Below are positions 7,601 to 12,328 of a stretch of 12,328 nucleotides of DNA, piece after piece. The notes under the pieces were generated by a model. The model did not search any database. It had not been told where the DNA came from and was given only the letters and a program-made list of their open reading frames with translations. Position numbers and translations under genes: made by a program. The stretch spans positions 1 to 12,328 of the forward strand of contig WRDA01000026.1 of assembly GCA_009783675.1 (NCBI GenBank), in the 5' to 3' direction. The stretch's first letter is position 1, and each line of letters begins with the position of its first letter. This stretch comes from Symbiobacteriaceae bacterium. GTDB taxonomy: Bacteria; Bacillota; JAAYKD01; WRDA01.

Positions 7601-10600
7601 TATGATGCTTTAACTGTCACCGTACTCCCCGGCGATACCACCTGCGGAGTTACAGTTACCTGGCCCGATATTTCTGCCAGGGAGAAGGATTCTTCTACAC
7701 AAGTGATATCACCTAAGTCAAGCATCTGTCCATCTCTTAGGGTTATCTCCCGGGTGGCTCTAAAGAAGCGTGTGGTTCTTCTTTGCTCTGGATCTTCGTC
7801 TATCCTGTTGTAGGATATATCCAGCCTGTAAGATCCGGCTTCGCTGATCCAGACCGTAAATAAACCGCCTCCATTGTTAGTCGCAGTAAAATTGACGCTT
7901 GCACCGGTTTGGCTATCGCTGACCTGGATAAAAGGTCTGGAGATGGTGCTGCCGCCTTCATTGACGCCCACCAGTCTGAAGTCGACAGTCGCTCCCGTTT
8001 GAACCAGGACAATATCCTGGCTTATGGAGCCATCTGATGCGACTGTCAGCTCGTAAGTGGTCAGCGGTAAGCCTCCGTAGCCACCATAAGTCATGGTGAT
8101 AATGTCGCCTTCCACCACGCTCATATCACTGGTTCTGGTAATGCCAACCGTCTGTCTGGTACGGTGATTATATAACGAGAAGTTCTGATGCGATGCCATC
8201 GTTCCCCCGAATAGTTGCTCTGTAGGTTCATCTTCACCCAAATACTGGCTGAAATGGCGAATATTCAGCTTGATCGGCATAGCCGCAACCAGCTGAAAAT
8301 CAATGTTAGCAGCAGAGCCTTGCCCAGGAATAACCGCAGGGTTCCTCCTGGATGCGAAGTCAATCGTGCGACCGGGCGCATATGTGACCACTGCCGTCGT
8401 GGGGAAGCCGGGATATACCTGGACGCTGTAGTTACCGTTGTCGTCGGTTACGGCACTTAAGTTGATAAACGAACCCAGAGCTTCCTGGCTGACATTCACC
8501 GAAGCACCTTTCACCGGCGCACCCTCAAGGGTGATTTTACCCGTTAGTACCGCATCTGGCTGTAATAGTTCATAGGGAACAATAAACTCGTTGCCTGAAG
8601 GAGCCACTGTGACCGTATGCTTAACATCTCTGTAGCAGCGGGTTTCTGCTTCCCCGGCAATGTACGCCGTTCTTAGCCCACCAGCACAGATCAGCTCTAA
8701 GACGGTGCCTATGGGATAAGCTTTACCTGAAGGCTCGGATTGCACACTGCCTTTGGTGTACAGAGAAGATGTAATCTCTCCGGTGGCGACTTCCCTTACC
8801 ATAACCTGAGTCATGCGCATCCATTCGCCATCGGTATCGTCTTTTAGCATCACCGAAATCCGTGAGGAGAGGACAGGGACAAAGTCTACCTCGGTGACCA
8901 CACCTGCCTGCACTTCGATTCCGGTTACGCTGCCATAAGACTCATAGCCGTGCCCGCGCAGTTCCAGGGAGTAATTGGCCCCGGCGGGTAAGCCTTTAAG
9001 GACGAAGGAGGCACTCTCGGTCAGACTGACATTCATGCTGTTGCCGCCTCGGGCACCGGAAGCGGTAAGCAAACCTTCGATCTTCAGCGCCGGGTGAGCA
9101 GTCCGGTATTGATTGTTGATATTAACCCGCAGAGAGCCACGTATGAGAGGAAGGCGTGATGCGGGCAGTGTAAAGGTTTGAGGGCTGGTGCCGGGGGTGG
9201 ACAGAGAAAACTCGATGCTTTTAATCTGCGCCATGTCATCGATGACGAAGCTGCCTGCATAAGTGCTGGCACTTCCTCCGGCGGTTTGGTTTTCGCTGAG
9301 AGAGACCGTCATCGTCGAGTCGGTCTGTTGCCTTGCCCTGCTATAGGTAATGACAGCGCTGGCTCTTGCACCGGGACTACCGATCATGGAAAGGTTCATG
9401 GTGTCCCCGGCATCGGCATAAGATTTCGTTGGATTTGTCCCGTTGCTGATCGTCGGCCCGGAAAGATAAGCTACGGACTGCCTGGCGTCCGGATCGCGCA
9501 GCCAGACATAGGCGAACCTATCTTCATCGTCCCAATCCCAGGAAACTTTATGAGTTATATAGCCGGCTCTGGCAGGTTCGCTGACAATTTCAATTATTGG
9601 CTGTTCACCATCTCCTTCACCAATAGCAAGCCCTCTGGTTGTAATTATCTCACCATCGATTACTACTCGAGCATTGGGGCTTATATGAACCCCTTGACCG
9701 TATATATAGTATATATCTGGGTATGCTTCAATCATGGCGGCTAACTGTTCATCGATTTCGTCATATTCCATCCACATATAGCGCCCTGGAATCACATTGC
9801 CACCGACATGGACTACATGCTCCGGATCATGTTGTTTGAGATAGTTACCCTTGTCATCACGTATTTCTGCACCCCTCTCATCATATAGATAGGTGCTGGC
9901 GTCACCAGCGTATATCGCAGATCCGTGAGTAGAGACAACATCTCCGGCTACGAATACTCTGGAGCCCGAATTATGACTAACTCCGGTGAAATCGCTAAAC
10001 ACACTTCCCAGAACAACTATATTATCATCATACGCGCCACCACCACCTCCGCTATCGACAGCCGAGGAATTTCTCTGCGATGCACGCATTTCCACATTAC
10101 CATGAACAGTCACCCGACCACCAGAGGATGTCCTAATACCTGAAGGGTATTGGTCTTCGCCATCGGATATACTGATGATGCTGCCAAACACCTCTACTGT
10201 GGCGCTGTGGCAATTGACCCCACCAACGGCCTGGATATCGCCGTGGACTATGACTACAGTTTCCTTGTGAGGTTGATCGTCATAGGCGGATCTAAAGCCA
10301 TAGGCATTAATCCCAACGCCATTGGTGGCAGTCACATTGCCGCCTATTGTAACTTCACTTCGGCTGCTGACTGAAACCGCGTTACTATAAGCTGAAGAAG
10401 AGAGATTCATCAGCGGTGTAACCAGCACGACATCACCGGAAACATTGACAGTGCAGTAAGAGGCATCGATACAGGCATTATACGATCCTTCGAGGCCTTC
10501 GATATTTATCCGGCCGACTTCCTCAATAATGATGCCATTTCCACTGATCCCAACAACGTTTTTTCCTTTGGCAGTAATACTACTGATATAGTTTACCCCT

Positions 10601-11139
10601 GCCCATTGCTGTTCGGAGGTGTCTCCGTCCAGTTTCATAACAGAGATCTTATTACTATCCTCAGCAGGATTGCCAGTCACCGAGAGGTTAAACTCCGAAC
10701 CGGGTTTATCGTGGATAATGTTCAGCATCACCCTATGCAAAACCAACGTATCCTCATCGGTATTGCTAAGGTTAAGCTTATGGCCATTCAGATCGATGGT
10801 TAGCTCGGTAATGGCATCATCACCATAGAGACGTTCTATAACCAGACCAGTCGTGTGGTTGCAGTCCGCAAGTAGCCGTATAGTGTCCCCGGATTCCAGT
10901 TCTGTAAATTTAAAACTGCCATAATAATTGGGCACCGGTTCTTTTGCCACAGCGTCCTGGAAAGATGCATAGGTTTTAACAACACTGCCATTGCGGATAA
11001 CTTCGCAGGCGTTACCCTGCCTGCCGGGCAGAAGGTTGGTGTTGGCCATAGTCGAGTTGTGGGACATGGGTTGTACAAGTGAAACCATCATCGCCACTGC
11101 CAACAGCATCGATACCAATTTCCTCACTACAACTCTCAT
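4621..11139 (-). CDS. Giant membrane-anchored multidomain surface protein with SH3-like C-terminal tail
   Basis: A 2172-residue exported protein. The start is fixed by AGGAGGT at 11152-11146, 6 nt before the ATG. A signal peptide spans about 1-32 (basic MRVVVRK, hydrophobic LLAVAMMVSLV). Residues about 45-505 resemble a right-handed beta-helix: nine rungs of pattern V-x-V-x-G-D/N/S-V (for example 231-240, 263-272, 343-352, 395-404, 492-501). Beta-rich modules follow: a carboxypeptidase-regulatory-like fold at about 863-950 (VLTGKITLEGAPVKGASVNV, then TDDNGNYSV), a DUF11-like domain at about 1157-1275 (VSPGSTVTV, VPAGTTFVPGSL), and an Ig-like module at about 1278-1360. A partly helical region at 1620-1745 contains a hydrophobic stretch (1685-1722). 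A module at 1748-1842 (WIYDPSGVIYE to GLWKVMYEKDGYE) resembles units of other large Bacillota surface proteins. An acidic linker (EEEEE, 1963-1967), a Big_2-like domain (about 1981-2062), a membrane helix (2068-2091) and KKKVKEK follow. The last 70 residues look SH3-like (LSYGDIVTVLD, W2149, GYLQRVAL). There is no LPXTG or S-layer domain. The likely role is adhesion or cell-surface structure, by inference. It lies downstream of a histidine kinase and upstream of the M28 peptidase. Confidence 0.93.
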   Translation of the reverse strand: MRVVVRKLVSMLLAVAMMVSLVQPMSHNSTMANTNLLPGRQGNACEVIRNGSVVKTYASFQDAVAKEPVPNYYGSFKFTELESGDTIRLLADCNHTTGLVIERLYGDDAITELTIDLNGHKLNLSNTDEDTLVLHRVMLNIIHDKPGSEFNLSVTGNPAEDSNKISVMKLDGDTSEQQWAGVNYISSITAKGKNVVGISGNGIIIEEVGRINIEGLEGSYNACIDASYCTVNVSGDVVLVTPLMNLSSSAYSNAVSVSSRSEVTIGGNVTATNGVGINAYGFRSAYDDQPHKETVVIVHGDIQAVGGVNCHSATVEVFGSIISISDGEDQYPSGIRTSSGGRVTVHGNVEMRASQRNSSAVDSGGGGGAYDDNIVVLGSVFSDFTGVSHNSGSRVFVAGDVVSTHGSAIYAGDASTYLYDERGAEIRDDKGNYLKQHDPEHVVHVGGNVIPGRYMWMEYDEIDEQLAAMIEAYPDIYYIYGQGVHISPNARVVIDGEIITTRGLAIGEGDGEQPIIEIVSEPARAGYITHKVSWDWDDEDRFAYVWLRDPDARQSVAYLSGPTISNGTNPTKSYADAGDTMNLSMIGSPGARASAVITYSRARQQTDSTMTVSLSENQTAGGSASTYAGSFVIDDMAQIKSIEFSLSTPGTSPQTFTLPASRLPLIRGSLRVNINNQYRTAHPALKIEGLLTASGARGGNSMNVSLTESASFVLKGLPAGANYSLELRGHGYESYGSVTGIEVQAGVVTEVDFVPVLSSRISVMLKDDTDGEWMRMTQVMVREVATGEITSSLYTKGSVQSEPSGKAYPIGTVLELICAGGLRTAYIAGEAETRCYRDVKHTVTVAPSGNEFIVPYELLQPDAVLTGKITLEGAPVKGASVNVSQEALGSFINLSAVTDDNGNYSVQVYPGFPTTAVVTYAPGRTIDFASRRNPAVIPGQGSAANIDFQLVAAMPIKLNIRHFSQYLGEDEPTEQLFGGTMASHQNFSLYNHRTRQTVGITRTSDMSVVEGDIITMTYGGYGGLPLTTYELTVASDGSISQDIVLVQTGATVDFRLVGVNEGGSTISRPFIQVSDSQTGASVNFTATNNGGGLFTVWISEAGSYRLDISYNRIDEDPEQRRTTRFFRATREITLRDGQMLDLGDITCVEESFSLAEISGQVTVTPQVVSPGSTVTVKASYLVGNPYNNIDSPDTLVMQVPAGTTFVPGSLTLNNKSLPDPVFSAGRSITMQLPDDEISEGFAAFRVTVDQDIALPSTFASVTMGSVNLGTAEIVVEILSISVPDYAQKRDIFIKGYAPAGSLVSVYDRGAPIGSTTASPVGNWSAKVILPGSDGVKRLHEIHAEATINGETRATEAKMMTYDPSRPQIQTLFVYDSQGHGVREFDASSFPIAFPYVYWIHTSHLDVAARFTDNTAVTDVEFTIESGGFTSSAPGVFNEVTSLFEARIPNAMSGAASGASTGSIYVDYTPVPKFDPKAAQTPLTEDEYRASLPSALSGYEVINADAVRRADGAMVITAELVMPSEDTVTKIEIVMQRETIPNANMSASDMTLFEQTGIPAFNVHAGSSHDPASDLLTITSSLSIPESWFEEQGYNLSGVFLANNLMPRTPTVQRVAVTGALKVISIISTIITTGTSITGTIFDLTDQSMLEHALKKECDNERNRVHLDYARLTMKVKSIMQWIGGMLPLVYTFLGLVGVITGGVSIVCGLVLTASYMVADYYMGEIVKEQLNYIPKDCFKKQYAKLLAHWIYDPSGVIYEVTLDNPLQGVKTTALWLQNGVWEVWDAEFYEQANPLLTGADGWYAWDVPSGLWKVMYEKDGYETVFSEEMEVPPIRTDVNIAMESSRPAALSGVYYSPEGLSIVFDKHALITDLNADSVEVYSVTRISEGGQQADSELLSGSISAVDPVSYNGEVVARRFIFTPSEKMGEADHFVEFSPAIRSYNRIPTGLGPDGSNIRVQAGEEEEEIPENREVVVTGNVTVSGITLSEERITLRVGGSARKLTATIMPANAANKNVVWSTCGTGIITVDQEGLVTPLSEGTCIVTVTTEDGGFWAECTVKVESSSSLGLPQMALMGGIILLVALGVLFLMNQSKKKVKEKPVVTSAMRKTVITQTLTLHIFVNGSFTPGRELSYGDIVTVLDSSDANWDYVEFRGEKGYLQRVALAPTAES

Positions 11140-11145
11140 GACATT

Positions 11146-11152
11146 ACCTCCT
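11146..11152 (-). promoter_or_regulatory. Consensus Shine-Dalgarno of the giant surface gene
   Basis: AGGAGGT on the minus strand, 6 nt before the ATG at 11139. It is an ideal match to the 16S rRNA tail and fixes the start of the 2172-residue protein. It also overlaps the last codons of a small doubtful open frame that ends in an ATGA overlap with this start. Confidence 0.85.
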
Positions 11153-11236
11153 CGTATTGCCCATCACCTTTTGCAGGTTCAATAAACTCCAGTTTGTACA
11201 CAACAAAGAAACGTCCGAACATTCTTCCATATGCGT

Positions 11237-11292
11237 CTACCCTGAAACCTGCTTCGGGGATAACGAGTGAACCCCTCGCATGTTTCGGGTAG
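11237..11292 (-). other. Long bulged hairpin in the leader of the giant surface gene
   Basis: On the minus strand CTACCC-GAAAC (11292-11282) pairs completely with GTTTC-A-GGGTAG (11248-11237): 11 bp with a single bulged A. Inside follow a two-base internal loop, a GC/GC pair of pairs, a GA/GAA internal loop, a GGGG/CCCC stem and a 12-nt terminal loop. The whole lies 98 nt upstream of the giant gene's start and 58 nt downstream of the kinase stop. There is no T-run on either side, so it is not an ordinary intrinsic terminator. It may be a processing or stability element, a regulatory leader or the remnant of a repeat element. I match it to no known riboswitch class. Confidence 0.5.
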
Positions 11293-11303
11293 CATGATCT
11301 AAG

Positions 11304-11324
11304 ATGGGGACTCCAAGTCCCCAT
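11304..11324 (-). other. Perfect 9-bp hairpin after the histidine kinase gene
   Basis: ATGGGGACT (11324-11316 on the minus strand), a 3-nt loop, then AGTCCCCAT: a perfect 9-bp inverted repeat 26 nt after the kinase stop codon. Its position suits a terminator or an mRNA 3'-end barrier between the kinase and the giant gene. However, the tail is CTTAGATC with no U-run, so termination is not well supported. It lies 11 nt before the larger bulged hairpin, and the two may form one structured spacer. Confidence 0.5.
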
Positions 11325-11350
11325 TCCCCTGGACGGGAGCCACTATCTGA

Positions 11351-12328
11351 CTATAGATGCAACTCAAGCAAACGAATCTCTACACTGAACAAATCACCGG
11401 TAACCTGGATTTCAAATGCGCCACCCATGAGTTCGATGAGGCTCTTGGCAATGTACAAGCCAAGACCACTTCCTTCGGAATGCCTGGAGCGATCTCCGCG
11501 GATGAACTGCTCGGTCAGGGCACTGGTAGGAACATCCAAAGGTACCATAGATGTATTTTTTAGAGTGAAGACCAAATATCCTTCCTCAGCAGCTATTTCT
11601 GCAAAGACACGAGTCCCGGGAAGCGAATACCGACCGGCATTAGAGAAAAGATTCTCCAGGGTTCTGTATAAATGTCTGCTGTCGGTCATCACCGGAAGGG
11701 GATGCTCGGGCAGGCGCAGGACCAGGGTCAGATTGCGCTCGTCATAGGCATCATCGAACTCGCTGGCTACCTGGCTGACGATCTCTGCCAGGTCGATTTC
11801 CTGCAGAGTAACGGTTACATTGCCACTGCCTGCCTTTGAAGCATCCATCAGATCTTCGAGGAGAGTCTTCAAACGAGCGGCTTTCCTGGCCAGGACCTCA
11901 ACGTAGCCCTGGTATTCCTCCTCACTGCAGTTCGTCTGCTTTAGCAGATCGACATAGCTGATGATGGCTGTCAAAGGAGTGCGAATATCGTGGGACACAT
12001 TGGTTATCAGCTCGGTTTTCAGCCGTTCGGCGCGTAACCTTTCCCTGGTTGCGTTTTCGTAATCCTCGGCTAAAGAAAGTACCGAAACAGCCAAAATAGT
12101 CAGGGCACTAAGTGAAAACACCGCAAACAGAAATGCCGGCGTATTCAGCCGGATCCTCTGTACTGCGGTGGTGAATGAGATGATTAGCAGATAAGTCAGG
12201 TTTCCTGCCAGCAGAAAGGACATCAGCAGACCAAGGGGTTTACTTGGGGGGTAAAAACGAAAGAACTTGGGCCATAACCAGTTTAACTGGTTGCTTTTAT
12301 AGCGAAGCACCACCTCGGTAAGCAGTCC
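11351..12328 (-). CDS. Sensor histidine kinase, 5' end outside the window
   Basis: A membrane-bound kinase that should autophosphorylate on His and pass the phosphate to a response regulator not seen here. The frame stays open to the right edge (326 codons). A GTG at 12313 could start a 320-residue form but has no convincing ribosome-binding site, so I treat the 5' end as truncated. Numbered from that GTG, there are two membrane helices (about 27-48 and 58-82), a short coiled linker (83-100), the H-box NVSHDIRTPL with phospho-acceptor H108, a dimerisation helix to about 160, the N-box NLFSNAGRYS (N221, N225), and the G2 box EGSGLGLYIAK (280-290). The usual DxG G1 box is replaced by KNTSM (252-256), followed by LTEQFIRGDRSR. 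I recognise this as a natural variant in Bacillota kinases, so activity is not excluded. The two helices are joined by only a short loop, so there is no obvious extracellular sensor domain in the visible part. It precedes the giant surface gene by 211 nt on the same strand. Confidence 0.92.
   Translation of the reverse strand, partial: GLLTEVVLRYKSNQLNWLWPKFFRFYPPSKPLGLLMSFLLAGNLTYLLIISFTTAVQRIRLNTPAFLFAVFSLSALTILAVSVLSLAEDYENATRERLRAERLKTELITNVSHDIRTPLTAIISYVDLLKQTNCSEEEYQGYVEVLARKAARLKTLLEDLMDASKAGSGNVTVTLQEIDLAEIVSQVASEFDDAYDERNLTLVLRLPEHPLPVMTDSRHLYRTLENLFSNAGRYSLPGTRVFAEIAAEEGYLVFTLKNTSMVPLDVPTSALTEQFIRGDRSRHSEGSGLGLYIAKSLIELMGGAFEIQVTGDLFSVEIRLLELHL

Noticed and set aside
9178..9744. 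188-residue plus-strand open frame within the giant gene
   Set aside because: It is antisense to a coherent, continuous 2172-residue frame with a signal peptide and ideal ribosome-binding site. Its composition is that of a shadow frame.

Overview
The window reads as part of a bacterial chromosome from a Gram-positive-like lineage, probably Bacillota of the Clostridia type. This rests on the strong AGGAGGT and GGAGG ribosome-binding sites, very large Sec-exported surface proteins built from beta-helix, Ig-like and carboxypeptidase-regulatory-like modules, and a histidine kinase of the Asn/Ser G1-box type that I associate with Bacillota. Base composition is near 50% GC and no species can be named. 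All recognisable genes are on the minus strand, so the biological order runs from the right edge to the left edge. I see no genes on the plus strand.

In transcription order: (1) a sensor histidine kinase, 12328-11351, whose 5' end lies outside the window; (2) a 211-nt spacer with two strong hairpins (11324-11304 and 11292-11237) followed by a perfect Shine-Dalgarno; (3) a 2172-residue membrane-anchored surface protein, 11139-4621, with a signal peptide, an N-terminal repeat region that looks like a beta-helix, a long series of beta-rich modules, an unexpected hydrophobic stretch in the middle, a Big_2-like domain, a C-terminal membrane helix and a short SH3-like tail after that helix; (4) a tandem array of 7-bp units (about 4505-4626) that fills the whole gap and overlaps the end of gene 3 and the start of gene 5; (5) an M28-family zinc peptidase with C-terminal membrane helices, 4556-3054; (6) a 6-pyruvoyl-tetrahydropterin synthase/QueD-family protein, 2959-2465, that keeps the zinc histidines but lacks the catalytic cysteine; (7) a 294-nt spacer with a terminator-like hairpin and a TATAAT promoter-like box; (8) a second large exported protein, 2170-1, open for 723 codons and cut by the left edge.

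The setting suggests an envelope or surface locus: a sensor kinase, two very large exported proteins and a membrane-bound peptidase. The pterin-fold protein has no obvious role in it. That they work together is inference from shared strand and short spacing only. The items most worth following up are the SH3-like tail and mid-protein hydrophobic segment of the giant protein, the pterin-synthase homologue with a stripped active site, the heptad array that supplies the annotated start of the peptidase, and the bulged two-part hairpin in the leader of the giant gene.
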